Part shown: one piece after another, positions 9,277 to 18,252 of the stretch
Layout: every line of letters begins with the position of its first letter
How positions within the stretch are numbered: position 1 is the first letter of the stretch
NCBI GenBank assembly: GCA_944322355.1
Contig: CALUOT010000006.1
Coordinates: 1-64,000 of the forward strand
DNA from: an uncultured Bacteroides sp.
GTDB lineage: Bacteria > Bacteroidota > Bacteroidia > Bacteroidales > Bacteroidaceae
DNA length: 64,000 nucleotides
Direction of reading: 5' to 3'
The notes under the pieces: generated by a model
The model's input: only the letters and a program-made list of their open reading frames with translations
Databases searched by the model: none
Told to the model about the DNA's origin: nothing
Program-made: the position numbers and the translations under genes

Positions 9277-9888
9277 ATGTTAATAATAGGAATAGCAGGC
9301 GGCACCGGGTCGGGAAAGACCACCGTCGTAAGGAAAATCATCGAAAGTTTGCCTCCGGGTGAAGTGGTACTCTTGCCTCAGGACTCATATTATAAGGATA
9401 GCAGCCACGTGCCTGTGGAGGAGCGGCAAAACATTAATTTCGACCATCCCAATGCCTTCGACTGGGCTTTGCTATCGCACCACGTGGCTCTCTTGCGTGA
9501 GGGACAGAGCATCGAGCAACCCACTTATTCCTACCTGACGTGTACCCGCCAGCCGGAGACTATCCATATCGAACCACGCGATGTCGTTATCATTGAGGGA
9601 ATCTTGGCCTTGTGTGACGAGCAACTGCGCGGGATGATGGACTTGAAGGTATTTGTCGATGCCGACCCCGATGAACGACTGATCCGCGTCATTCAGCGCG
9701 ATATGTTGGAGCGGGGACGTACGGCCGAGGCTGTGATGGAGCGATATGTCCGGGTGCTGAAGCCCATGCACCTGCAATTCATCGAGCCTTGCAAGCGATA
9801 TGCCGACCTCATTGTGCCCGAAGGAGGAAACAACCAGGTGGCTATCGACATCTTGACTATGTATATCAAGCGACATATTAATGGGTAA
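9277..9888 (+). CDS. udk: Uridine kinase
   Basis: 203 residues, the usual length. The P-loop GIAGGTGSGKTTV lies at residues 4-16, followed by the phosphoribulokinase/uridine kinase pattern LPQDSYYKD, NFDHPNAFDW and VIIEGILAL. The enzyme phosphorylates uridine and cytidine with a nucleoside triphosphate in pyrimidine salvage, in the cytoplasm. It is followed by mltF 35 bp later on the same strand and likely co-transcribed. Confidence 0.95.
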   Translation: MLIIGIAGGTGSGKTTVVRKIIESLPPGEVVLLPQDSYYKDSSHVPVEERQNINFDHPNAFDWALLSHHVALLREGQSIEQPTYSYLTCTRQPETIHIEPRDVVIIEGILALCDEQLRGMMDLKVFVDADPDERLIRVIQRDMLERGRTAEAVMERYVRVLKPMHLQFIEPCKRYADLIVPEGGNNQVAIDILTMYIKRHING

Positions 9889-9923
9889 GGATGATGGGTT
9901 AATTGTAAACTGGATGATGGCAC

Positions 9924-11303
9924 ATGGCATTTGGGATAAGGTGTATTTTTAGTCTATGGCTATGCTTTTTCCTCATGGCTTGTGGGGGAGGGCATCGGTC
10001 TTCTCCAAAGGAAGAGCTTGCGCATGACTTGACCCAAATTAAAGACTCCGGTCAACTGGTGGCACTCACCCTTTATAGTTCCACCTCTTACTTTATGTAT
10101 CGCGGTCAAGACATGGGATTTCAATACGAACTAAGCGAGCAATTCGCCCAAAGTCTCGGGGTGAAGCTCATTATCAAGGTAGCCAAGAACACGCGCGAAC
10201 TTATCCGTATGTTGCGTGCTGGTGAGGGAGATCTCATAGCCTATCCGCTGCCTGTCACCAAGGAGTGGAAAGATAGCCTGACTTATTGTGGAGAAAGCTT
10301 CATCACCCACCAAGTCATCGTGCAACGCAATCGGAATCCTTTGACTGACGTCACCCAGCTCGTCGGAAAGGATATTTATGTGAAGCCCGGGAAATATTAC
10401 GACCGGTTGGTCAACTTGGATAAAGAACTGGGAGGAGGTCTGCGCATACACCTCGTCAGAGGGGATAGTATCACACACGAGGATCTCATTGCACAAGTGG
10501 CGCGTGGGGAGATTCCTTATACGGTGAGCGATAATGACATTGCCCGGCTTAATCGTACGTACTTCCCCAATCTTAATATCGGACTTTCCATTAGCTTCGA
10601 TCAACGTTCTTCGTGGGCTGTGCGCCAAGATTGTCCCCAGTTGGCTCAAGCCGCTGACGAGTGGCATCAAGCTAATACCCTTTCTCCCCGTTATGAAGCC
10701 AGCAATAAGCGCTATTTCGAAATCAGTAAAGCCACGCCCCATACGCCTATTCTTTCTCTGCGCCAAGGTATCATCTCACACTATGATTCTTTGTTCAAGA
10801 AGTACGCTCACGAGATCGGTTGGGACTGGCGTCTGTTGGCTTCGTTGGCTTATACGGAATCCAATTTTGATACTACCGCCGTGTCGTGGGCAGGAGCTCG
10901 GGGACTGATGCAACTCATGCCCCGTACCGCCCAGGCTATGGGGGTGCCCCCCGGAAAAGAACAAAATCCGGAGGAAAGCATTAAGGCTGCTACGAAATAC
11001 ATAGCCCTTACTGCACGTAGTTTTCAGTCCATCCCCGAGGCCGAGCGTATCTATTTTGTGTTGGCTTCCTACAACTCCGGCATAGGTCACGTGCTCGATG
11101 CCATGGCTTTAGCCGAGAAATACGGGCGTGACCCTTCGGTGTGGAAAGATAATGTGGAAAAGTATTTGCTTTTGAAATCTAATGAAGAGTACTATACAGA
11201 CCCTGTCTGCAAGAACGGATATTTCCGTGGTGTGGAAACGTATAACTTCGTGCGCGACATCACCTCCCGATATGAAGAGTACCGAAAGAAGATACGCGAG
11301 TAA
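9924..11303 (+). CDS. mltF: MltF-like lytic transglycosylase lipoprotein
   Basis: 459 residues. A lipoprotein signal with Cys at residue 20 (LMACGGG) is followed by a periplasmic solute-binding-protein (SBP_bac_3) domain (about 45-265, GQDMGFQYELSEQFAQSLGV) and a C-terminal SLT lysozyme-like domain (about 285-430) with the catalytic Glu in LAYTESNFDTTAVSWAGARG and LMQLMPRTAQAMG. This two-domain build is that of MltF, which cleaves peptidoglycan and whose N-terminal domain modulates the activity. It lies directly behind udk and is followed by a bidirectional hairpin. Confidence 0.93.
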   Translation: MAFGIRCIFSLWLCFFLMACGGGHRSSPKEELAHDLTQIKDSGQLVALTLYSSTSYFMYRGQDMGFQYELSEQFAQSLGVKLIIKVAKNTRELIRMLRAGEGDLIAYPLPVTKEWKDSLTYCGESFITHQVIVQRNRNPLTDVTQLVGKDIYVKPGKYYDRLVNLDKELGGGLRIHLVRGDSITHEDLIAQVARGEIPYTVSDNDIARLNRTYFPNLNIGLSISFDQRSSWAVRQDCPQLAQAADEWHQANTLSPRYEASNKRYFEISKATPHTPILSLRQGIISHYDSLFKKYAHEIGWDWRLLASLAYTESNFDTTAVSWAGARGLMQLMPRTAQAMGVPPGKEQNPEESIKAATKYIALTARSFQSIPEAERIYFVLASYNSGIGHVLDAMALAEKYGRDPSVWKDNVEKYLLLKSNEEYYTDPVCKNGYFRGVETYNFVRDITSRYEEYRKKIRE

Positions 11304-11348
11304 ATACATTACTGCTTGTTGAAGTGTTAGACTGAGAGAATCAAAGAA

Positions 11349-11376
11349 AAGGGCATGTCTCTAAAGACACGCCCTT
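11349..11376. terminator. Bidirectional terminator between mltF and lepA
   Basis: Stem AAGGGCATGTCT with AGACACGCCCTT around CTAA, one mismatch, between two convergent genes. A-rich on the left and TCTACTTT on the right. Confidence 0.8.
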
Positions 11377-11399
11377 CTACTTTATGATGATGAAAAAGT

Positions 11400-13181
11400 T
11401 TAGTCGAGCTTCAGCACAGCAAGGAAAGCTTTTTGGGGAACTTCCACATTACCTATCTGCTTCATGCGTTTCTTGCCTCGTTTTTGCTTTTCGAGTAGCT
11501 TGCGCTTACGACTCACGTCGCCTCCGTAGCACTTGGCGGTTACATCCTTGCGTACGGCTTTTATCGTTTCACGTGCAATGATTTTTGCACCGATGGCAGC
11601 CTGGATGGCTATCTCGAATTGTTGGCGGGGGATGAGCTCTTTCAATTTCTCACACATGCGTCGGCCCAGTTCGTAAGCGTTGTCAAAGTGGGTCAACGTA
11701 GAGAGAGCATCCACAGGTTCGCCATTGAGCAGGATATCCAATTTGATGAGTTTAGAAGGACGGAAACCGTTGGCATGATAGTCGAACGAAGCATAGCCTT
11801 TGGAGATGCTCTTGAGCTTGTCGTAGAAGTCTATCACGATTTCACCCAGGGGCATGTCGTAATAGATTTCTACCCGGTTGCCCGATATGTATTCCTGCTT
11901 TACCAATTCGCCACGCTTGCCCAGGCAAAGGGTCATGATGGGGCCAATGTAGTCCGTAGTAGTGATGACGGAGGCACGGATGTAGGGTTCTTCAATGTGG
12001 TCGATCATCGTGATGTCGGGCATTGAACCGGGGTTGTGTACTTCAATGACGTGGCCTTGCTTGTCATAGACGTTGTAGGATACGTTGGGTACGGTGGTGA
12101 TGACATTCATCCCGAATTCACGGTCCAATCGCTCTTGCACAATCTCCATGTGGAGCAACCCAAGAAAACCACACCGAAATCCGAAGCCCAGTGCCAATGA
12201 GGATTCGGGCTGGAAAGTGAGTGAGGCATCGTTGAGTTGGAGTTTCTCGAGCGAAGAACGGAGGTCTTCGAAGTCTTCGGCTTCGATGGGATAGACGCCG
12301 GCAAAGACCATAGGCTTCACTTCCTCAAAGCCGGCAATGGCTTCCTTGCAGGGACGGGCTATGTGGGTAATCGTGTCCCCCACTTTCACCTCACGCGAGG
12401 TCTTGATACCGGAGATGATGTAACCTACGTCACCCGTTCGGAGTTCGTCGCGGGGAACCATGTCCATCTTGAGTACGCCTACTTCGTCGGCGTCATACTC
12501 TTTGCCGGTATTGAAGAACTTTACCTTGTCACCCTTGCGGATAATGCCGTTTTCTATCTTGAAGTAAGCAATGATGCCTCGGAAAGAATTGAATACGGAA
12601 TCGAATATTAAAGCCTGAAGCGGGGCTTTTTCATCGCCCGTGGGGCAGGGGATACGTTCGATGACGGCTTGGAGGATTTCTTCTACACCCATGCCCGTTT
12701 TGCCGGAAGCGCGGATGATTTCCTCGCGTTTGCATCCCAGCAGTTCTACGATTTCGTCCTCCACCTCTTCGGGCATGGCGTTGGCCATGTCACATTTGTT
12801 GATGACGGGGATGATTTCGAGGTCGTGCTCAATGGCCATGTAGAGGTTCGATATGGTTTGTGCCTGTACGCCTTGGGTGGCATCGACGATGAGCAAAGCA
12901 CCCTCGCAGGCTGCGATGGAGCGTGATACTTCGTAAGAGAAATCCACATGTCCCGGCGTGTCGATGAGGTTCAGGATATACTTTTCGCCTTGGTACTGGT
13001 ATTCCATCTGGATGGCATGGCTTTTGATGGTAATGCCTCGTTCGCGCTCCAAGTCCATGTCGTCCAGCATCTGTCCTTCGGTCACTTGGATGGTGTTGGT
13101 ATACTCCAGCAATCGGTCTGCCAAGGTCGATTTCCCGTGGTCAATGTGGGCTATGATACAGAAATTTCGTATATTCTTCAT
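11400..13181 (-). CDS. lepA: Elongation factor 4 (LepA), ribosome back-translocase GTPase
   Basis: 593 residues from [19 protein letters not shown]; the frame extends 25 codons further upstream but into the promoter. G1 [10 protein letters not shown]3 DTPGH and G4 NKCD are visible, followed by EF-G-like domains II, III and V and the LepA-specific C-terminal domain ([20 protein letters not shown], then [20 protein letters not shown]). LepA binds stalled or mistranslocated ribosomes under ionic stress. The promoter box at 13213-13220 lies 32 bp upstream. The gene follows mutY on the same strand. Confidence 0.97.
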   Translation of the reverse strand: MKNIRNFCIIAHIDHGKSTLADRLLEYTNTIQVTEGQMLDDMDLERERGITIKSHAIQMEYQYQGEKYILNLIDTPGHVDFSYEVSRSIAACEGALLIVDATQGVQAQTISNLYMAIEHDLEIIPVINKCDMANAMPEEVEDEIVELLGCKREEIIRASGKTGMGVEEILQAVIERIPCPTGDEKAPLQALIFDSVFNSFRGIIAYFKIENGIIRKGDKVKFFNTGKEYDADEVGVLKMDMVPRDELRTGDVGYIISGIKTSREVKVGDTITHIARPCKEAIAGFEEVKPMVFAGVYPIEAEDFEDLRSSLEKLQLNDASLTFQPESSLALGFGFRCGFLGLLHMEIVQERLDREFGMNVITTVPNVSYNVYDKQGHVIEVHNPGSMPDITMIDHIEEPYIRASVITTTDYIGPIMTLCLGKRGELVKQEYISGNRVEIYYDMPLGEIVIDFYDKLKSISKGYASFDYHANGFRPSKLIKLDILLNGEPVDALSTLTHFDNAYELGRRMCEKLKELIPRQQFEIAIQAAIGAKIIARETIKAVRKDVTAKCYGGDVSRKRKLLEKQKRGKKRMKQIGNVEVPQKAFLAVLKLD

Positions 13182-13212
13182 TGATGATATATCTAAATTT
13201 ATTGTGCGCGTG

Positions 13213-13220
13213 CAAAGATA
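13213..13220 (-). promoter_or_regulatory. Promoter box of lepA
   Basis: TATCTTTG on the minus strand, 32 bp before the LepA start. It overlaps the stop codon region of mutY (13231), so lepA has its own promoter. Confidence 0.7.
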
Positions 13221-13230
13221 CGACAAAATT

Positions 13231-14274
13231 TTAGAACTGAACGCCTTTTTGGGCAAGTAAACCTAAAAGTAGGCGGGGCATGGCATACTGCTCTAACTCG
13301 GCATGGGGGATGCGCCGGTAGGCAGGGAAGGCGGAAGAATCTTTGGGTAAGTGGAGGGTGTAGAAGTCGACATGCAGGACGCGATGAGACAAAATGTGTT
13401 TTACATCTTCACACACCAGATGAGGCATAGCCTCCGGCGAGACACCTTCTTGACGTAAAGCCGATACGGTTTCACTAAAGCTGAGCCTTTGCGAGGATTC
13501 GATGAGGGGAAACTCATAAAGACCTGCCCAGATGTCGCCTTCTTCACGCTTCCGAAGTAACACATCTTCGGCTTGCGTTACATATATATAAATAAGGTAT
13601 CGTGGAGTGACTTTCGTTTTGTGAGCCTTGACTGGCAACAGCTCTACTTGACCTTGTGCCAAGGCCAGGCATCCGTCAGCCAAGGGGCACGAAGCACAAT
13701 GGGGTGAAGTAGGGGTGCATTGCAAGGCACCGAAATCCATGATGGCCTGATTGTAGAGGGCGGGATGGTGTATATCGAGCATAGCTTGTGCCAAGGCGGC
13801 AAACTCTTTTTTTCCCCGTGTGGAGTCGATGGGCACGTCCATGCCAAAATAGCGTGCCAGTACCCGGTAGACATTGCCATCGACCACGGCATAGGGCATG
13901 TCGTAGGCAATGGAGCAGATGGCCGCTGAGGTATAGTCACCTATTCCAGGCAGGGCTTTGACACCTGCATACGTGTGGGGAAACTCACCGGGGCTAATGC
14001 TCCGGGCTGCCCGATGCAGATTCCTTGCCCGCGAATAGTAACCCAAGCCTTGCCAGAGGCGTAACACTTCGTCTTCGTCGGCTTGGGCAAGGGCATGTAC
14101 GTCGGGGAAGCGTTCGACAAAACGCTGGTAGTAATCGTACCCCTGGGCCACGCGGGTTTGTTGTAGGATAATCTCGGATATCCATATCCGATACGGGTCT
14201 TTGGTCTCCCTCCAAGGTAGGTCTCGCTTGTTCAGGCGATACCAATCCATCAATATTTCAGTAAATCTTTCCAT
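13231..14274 (-). CDS. mutY: A/G-specific adenine DNA glycosylase
   Basis: 347 residues from [12 protein letters not shown] (a start two codons upstream is equally possible). The helix-hairpin-helix glycosylase core has the catalytic Glu in [21 protein letters not shown] and the catalytic Asp in VVDGNVYRV. The [4Fe-4S] motif C-X6-C-X2-C-X5-C is intact ([17 protein letters not shown]). A C-terminal NUDIX-like domain (about 225-345) reads 8-oxoguanine. The enzyme removes adenine mispaired with 8-oxoguanine. It is divergent from the HU gene. Confidence 0.96.
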   Translation of the reverse strand: MERFTEILMDWYRLNKRDLPWRETKDPYRIWISEIILQQTRVAQGYDYYQRFVERFPDVHALAQADEDEVLRLWQGLGYYSRARNLHRAARSISPGEFPHTYAGVKALPGIGDYTSAAICSIAYDMPYAVVDGNVYRVLARYFGMDVPIDSTRGKKEFAALAQAMLDIHHPALYNQAIMDFGALQCTPTSPHCASCPLADGCLALAQGQVELLPVKAHKTKVTPRYLIYIYVTQAEDVLLRKREEGDIWAGLYEFPLIESSQRLSFSETVSALRQEGVSPEAMPHLVCEDVKHILSHRVLHVDFYTLHLPKDSSAFPAYRRIPHAELEQYAMPRLLLGLLAQKGVQF

Positions 14275-14331
14275 ACGCATCGAGTTTTCGCTCTTCCCCT
14301 TCCGAGCAGGCTTTCAAGGGGAAAGGTCGGG

Positions 14332-14339
14332 CAAAAATA
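14332..14339 (-). promoter_or_regulatory. Promoter box of mutY
   Basis: TATTTTTG on the minus strand, 58 bp before the mutY start. Confidence 0.5.
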
Positions 14340-14424
14340 ATGGATTTCAGCGTAAGAAACCTTAATGAAGCGACTTTTTCTGAAAATTGTCCGAAATATA
14401 TTTTTCAGAGACACGGAAAAGCCA

Positions 14425-14432
14425 TATATTTG
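14425..14432 (+). promoter_or_regulatory. Promoter box of the HU gene
   Basis: TATATTTG, 50 bp before the start codon of the HU-family gene. Confidence 0.65.
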
Positions 14433-14481
14433 CAGTCCAAAAAATTAAGAGCATAATAGTAACAATATTTTTTAAGGAAAA

Positions 14482-14757
14482 ATGACTAAAGCTGATATTG
14501 TAAACGAAATTACGAAGAACACCGGGATTGATAAGACAACGGTACTTACAACGGTTGAGGCGTTTATGGACGCCGTCAAGGCCTCTCTGGCAAACGATGA
14601 GAATGTCTACCTCCGCGGATTCGGGAGTTTTGTGGTGAAGAAAAGAGCTCAGAAAACGGCTCGCAACATCTCCAAGAATACCACCATCATTATTCCAGAA
14701 CATAACATACCGGCTTTCAAACCAGCCAAGACCTTTGTCACAGCAGTGAAAAAATAA
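14482..14757 (+). CDS. HU/IHF-family histone-like DNA-binding protein
   Basis: 91 residues, the usual HU length. The N-terminal helices (MTKADIVNEITKNTGIDKTT) are followed by the beta arm with the signature GFGSFVVKKRAQKTARNISK and IPEHNIPAFKPAKTF (intercalating Pro). It binds and bends DNA as a dimer in the nucleoid. It is followed 37 bp later by a tiny basic ribosomal-type gene on the same strand. Confidence 0.95.
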   Translation: MTKADIVNEITKNTGIDKTTVLTTVEAFMDAVKASLANDENVYLRGFGSFVVKKRAQKTARNISKNTTIIIPEHNIPAFKPAKTFVTAVKK

Positions 14758-14794
14758 CAATAAACAAGAGTATTAACCATAAAAATTAACGACT

Positions 14795-14887
14795 ATGCCT
14801 AGCGGAAAGAAGAAAAAAAGACATAAAATGTCTACGCACAAGCGGAAAAAAAGACTAAGAAAGAACAGACATAAGAGCAGAAAGTAA
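14795..14887 (+). CDS. 30-residue highly basic protein, AURKAIP1/COX24-type small ribosomal protein
   Basis: The frame starts MPSGKKKKRHKMSTHKRKK and ends NRHKSRK before TAA; more than half of the residues are Lys, Arg or His. The pattern KKKRHKMSTHKRKKRLRKNRH is the bacterial form of the DUF1713 (AURKAIP1/COX24) family, related to mitochondrial mS38 and actinobacterial bS22, which sit on the small ribosomal subunit. It was found by eye and is too short for many gene finders. It lies between HU and rng on the same strand, 37 bp behind HU, and is followed by an inverted repeat. Confidence 0.85.
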   Translation: MPSGKKKKRHKMSTHKRKKRLRKNRHKSRK

Positions 14888-14922
14888 ATATTCTTGCTCA
14901 GGAAGTCTGAAAAATGACATAA

Positions 14923-14985
14923 CGAAGAACAAACTTGTGGATCGGAGAATCAATGAAAAAATGCATCGCACAGGTTTGTTCTTCG
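14923..14985 (+). terminator. Inverted repeat behind the small ribosomal-type gene
   Basis: Arms of 17 bp with one mismatch (CGAAGAACAAACTTGTG and CACAGGTTTGTTCTTCG) around a 29-base loop, followed by TTTAATT. It may end the HU transcript or act in the leader of rng, which starts 41 bp later. Confidence 0.55.
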
Positions 14986-15026
14986 TTTAATTGACAACTT
15001 TGAAATTTTTAAAAGCATTCTGAATA

Positions 15027-16601
15027 GTGACAAGCGAACTCGTAGTAGACGTACAGCCCAAGGAAGTATCCATCGCCCTGCTTGAGGACAAGCAACTGGT
15101 GGAACTTCAGAGCGAAGGACAGAACCTTTCGTTTTCGGTGGGCAATATTTATTTGGGGCGCATCAGAAAACTGTTGCCCGGCCTCAATGCCTGCTTCGTG
15201 GACGTGGGTTACGAGAAAGATGCTTTTCTTCATTACCAGGATCTGGGTCCTCAGTTTAACTCTCTGGAAAAATACGTAAAGCAGACTTTAAGCAATCGGA
15301 AGAAACTGACCCCCATTACTAAAGCAACCCTGCTTCCCGAACTTGAAAAGGATGGAACAGTGTCCAACACACTCAAGGTCGGACAAGAAGTCGTGGTGCA
15401 AATCGTCAAGGAACCTATTTCGACCAAGGGACCTCGACTTACGTCCGAGCTTTCCTTTGCCGGACGCTATCTGGTGCTGATACCTTTTAATGACAAGGTG
15501 TCGGTATCGCAAAAAATCAAATCCAGTGAAGAACGTGCCCGCCTTAAACAACTTTTGATGAGCATCAAGCCCCGGAACTTCGGCGTCATTGTACGCACCG
15601 TGGCCGAGGGCAAACGCGTGGCCGAGCTGGACGGGGAGCTTAAAGTACTGGTGAAGCATTGGGAAGATGCCATGGTCAAGGTGCAACAAGTCACTAAGTA
15701 TCCCACACTGATATACGAGGAGACAAGCCGGGCCGTCGGTTTGCTGCGCGACTTGTTCAATCCTTCGTTCGCCAGCATCCACGTGAACGATGAAGCCGTT
15801 TTTCACGAAATAAAAGATTACGTGAGGCTTATCGCACCCGAGCGGGCGGACATTGTCAAGCTCTACAAAGGCCAGATTCCCATCTATGACAATTTCGGCA
15901 TTACCAAGCAAATTAAATCCTCGTTTGGCAAAACCGTTTCCTACAAAAGTGGTGCCTACCTCATCATTGAACATACGGAAGCTTTGCATGTGGTGGATGT
16001 AAATAGTGGAAACCGAACTAAAAATGCCAACGGACAGGAAGCCAATGCACTGGAAGTGAACTTAGGAGCTGCCGATGAGCTGGCACGCCAATTGCGTTTG
16101 CGTGATATGGGTGGCATCATAGTGGTGGATTTCATCGACATGGGAGTGGCCGAAAATCGCCAGAAACTTTATGAACGCATGTGCCAAAACATGCAGAAGG
16201 ATCGTGCTAAGCACAATATCCTGCCCTTAAGCAAATTCGGGCTGATGCAAATCACCCGTCAGCGTGTGCGGCCGGCCATGGATGTCGATACTGACGAAAC
16301 CTGCCCCACCTGCTTCGGGAAGGGAAAAATCAAACCCTCCATCCTATTCACCGATACACTGGAGAGTAAAATAGACTACCTGGTCAACAAACTGAAGATT
16401 AGAAAATTCTCGTTACACATCCACCCGTACGTGGCTGCCTATGTCAATCAGGGCCTCGTGTCCTTAAAGCGCAAATGGCAGATGAAATACGGGCTGGGCA
16501 TTAAGGTTATACCGGATCAGAAACTTGCTTTTCTTCAATATGTATTCTACGATCCTAAAGGAGATGAGATAGACATGAAGGAAGAAATCGAAATCAAGTA
16601 A
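15027..16601 (+). CDS. rng: Ribonuclease G/E family protein
   Basis: 524 residues from a GTG start (MTSELVVDVQPKEVSIALLE), chosen because the family's N-terminal beta strand begins there. An S1-like RNA-binding domain (about 35-130, GNIYLGRIRKLLPGLNACFV) precedes the catalytic DNase I-like core with VVDVNSGNRT and the metal-binding IIVVDFIDM, then the zinc-link CPTC (in DTDETCPTCFGKGKI). RNase G makes single-strand endonucleolytic cuts in rRNA precursors and mRNA. The long C-terminal scaffold of RNase E is absent. Confidence 0.95.
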   Translation: MTSELVVDVQPKEVSIALLEDKQLVELQSEGQNLSFSVGNIYLGRIRKLLPGLNACFVDVGYEKDAFLHYQDLGPQFNSLEKYVKQTLSNRKKLTPITKATLLPELEKDGTVSNTLKVGQEVVVQIVKEPISTKGPRLTSELSFAGRYLVLIPFNDKVSVSQKIKSSEERARLKQLLMSIKPRNFGVIVRTVAEGKRVAELDGELKVLVKHWEDAMVKVQQVTKYPTLIYEETSRAVGLLRDLFNPSFASIHVNDEAVFHEIKDYVRLIAPERADIVKLYKGQIPIYDNFGITKQIKSSFGKTVSYKSGAYLIIEHTEALHVVDVNSGNRTKNANGQEANALEVNLGAADELARQLRLRDMGGIIVVDFIDMGVAENRQKLYERMCQNMQKDRAKHNILPLSKFGLMQITRQRVRPAMDVDTDETCPTCFGKGKIKPSILFTDTLESKIDYLVNKLKIRKFSLHIHPYVAAYVNQGLVSLKRKWQMKYGLGIKVIPDQKLAFLQYVFYDPKGDEIDMKEEIEIK

Positions 16602-16624
16602 GACCTATTTTAATAAGCAAAACG

Positions 16625-16662
16625 GCGGAGGATTCCTCGAAATTCGAGTGTGAATCCTCCGC
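16625..16662. terminator. Bidirectional terminator between rng and susD
   Basis: Perfect 11-bp stem GCGGAGGATTC with GAATCCTCCGC and a 16-base loop, followed by TGTTTGCTTT, between convergent genes. Confidence 0.8.
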
Positions 16663-16714
16663 TGTTTGCTTTATAATCGGAATGTGTATTACATCTACAC
16701 TGGTTGATTAGCGC

Positions 16715-18229
16715 TTAATATCCTTCTGTTTGTTCCAATGCGGTATTGTCGGTCAGCGTATTGGTGTCCAGCGGCCACAGAAGGTGGGCTTCGTTGGTCA
16801 GGGAAGAATACTTCATGACGTAAGAGACGCCGAAACGACGTAAGTCGTACCAACGTTTTCCCTCGAACATGAATTCTTTCATTCGTTCGCGCAACAATAC
16901 TTCTTCAATGCCGTCATTGTCTTCCGGCATCTGTCCGTAGGCTTGTGTGGAAGCTTCGTAATGTTCGCCGTACGCCCGCTGACGGATTTGGTTGATTTCT
17001 TCAGCCGGGTCACCTCCGGTCAGGGCCTTGGCTTCAGCTTTCAGTAACAGCAAATCGGCATAGCGGTAGATGGGATAGTCATCGGCAAATGTGCGATAGG
17101 AGTCGCCTTCCGAAGTCATCCCTTTGAATTTGTAGGCAAAGCATCCCCGGTAGGCATAACTGCCGTCACCCTGTTGCTCGTAGACGGCTTTCAGGGTGGC
17201 ATCCCGTCGGGTGTCGTCCGCATCGAAGAGAGAGAAAAGGGCTGTGTGGGTGGGGTAGTAGATGTTGCCGTTGAAATTTAAATCGAAACGGTCACCTTGC
17301 GGGGAGGCATAAAAGCTATTCAACGTGTTTTGTTGGGGAACCATGTTGTTACGCCATTCTCCGTTGAAGAGTTGCGATTCGTTTTCTTCGTTGTGCAGGG
17401 CAAAGATGATTTCGTCATTGCCTTTGTGGTCGTAGTCGAATACGTCGGCATAGTTTTCTAACAGTCTCAGGTTGGAGGTACGGCTTTGAACGTCGTTCAA
17501 TGCTTCGAGAGCGGTCTGTGCATCGGCAGTGCCTCCTCCCATTTGGCGGGAAGACCACAGATAGACTTCAGCCTTCAGCATCAAGGTGGCTGGCTTTGAC
17601 CAGAATGTACGGTCTTCGCGGAATGAATAATCGTCGGCAAAGGCGGCTTCCGAAGCGGCTATGTCTGCTTTGATGTGGGTCATAATTTCTTCAACCGAAG
17701 CGGCGGGTTTGGCCAAGTCGCCTACTTCAAATCCCAGGCTGGGCTGGTCTTGCCAAACGACTTTGCCCCATGACCGGACCAAGTGGAAGTAGTAGTAGGC
17801 TCTGAGTCCGTACATGATGCCCAGGTAGTAGGCTCTGTCGGAAGGAGAAAGCAGAGTGGTTTCCTCTGCCCGATTGATAAAGAGATTGATTTGGTTGATG
17901 TTGGTATACAAGTTACCGTAGTTCGTTAGACCGGGACGTTGCTCGCTGAGCAGGTTTGCAGTGATTTCCTCAGCATGGTTGCTTTCCGAAGTCCAACCTG
18001 AGGAAGTCGGACTATAGATGTCTGAACGCAATTCTCCCAAAATGAAGAAGGTGTGGGCATCGATGTCACGCATCATGCTGTGTACACCATAGACGAAGGA
18101 AGTGAATTGACCTTCGTTGGTCCACATGTTTGTATCGGTGATGGTGCTCACCGGGTCCATATCCAGGCAACTCTCCAACGCGAATAGGGAGGAAGCTGCC
18201 AAAGCTATCGAGATAATTTGATGTTTCAT
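16715..18229 (-). CDS. SusD/RagB-family surface glycan-binding lipoprotein
   Basis: 504 residues. A lipoprotein signal with Cys 21 (ALESCLDMDPVSTITDTNMW) is followed by the SusD helical fold with TPR-like units (INQINLFINRAEE, YYLGIMYGLRAYYYFHLVRS) and the C-terminal pattern YPIYRYADLLLLKAEAKALT with FEGKRWYDLRRFG. SusD proteins cap the SusC channel and bind glycan at the cell surface. The gene follows its susC by 23 bp. No glycoside hydrolase, sigma or anti-sigma gene lies beside the pair. Confidence 0.95.
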   Translation of the reverse strand: MKHQIISIALAASSLFALESCLDMDPVSTITDTNMWTNEGQFTSFVYGVHSMMRDIDAHTFFILGELRSDIYSPTSSGWTSESNHAEEITANLLSEQRPGLTNYGNLYTNINQINLFINRAEETTLLSPSDRAYYLGIMYGLRAYYYFHLVRSWGKVVWQDQPSLGFEVGDLAKPAASVEEIMTHIKADIAASEAAFADDYSFREDRTFWSKPATLMLKAEVYLWSSRQMGGGTADAQTALEALNDVQSRTSNLRLLENYADVFDYDHKGNDEIIFALHNEENESQLFNGEWRNNMVPQQNTLNSFYASPQGDRFDLNFNGNIYYPTHTALFSLFDADDTRRDATLKAVYEQQGDGSYAYRGCFAYKFKGMTSEGDSYRTFADDYPIYRYADLLLLKAEAKALTGGDPAEEINQIRQRAYGEHYEASTQAYGQMPEDNDGIEEVLLRERMKEFMFEGKRWYDLRRFGVSYVMKYSSLTNEAHLLWPLDTNTLTDNTALEQTEGY

Positions 18230-18252
18230 AACTTTTTTCTTTTACTTTGTTG

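Noticed and set aside
14362..14760. 132-codon minus-strand frame covering the HU gene
   Set aside because: HU is unmistakable on the plus strand and the frame also crosses both divergent promoters.
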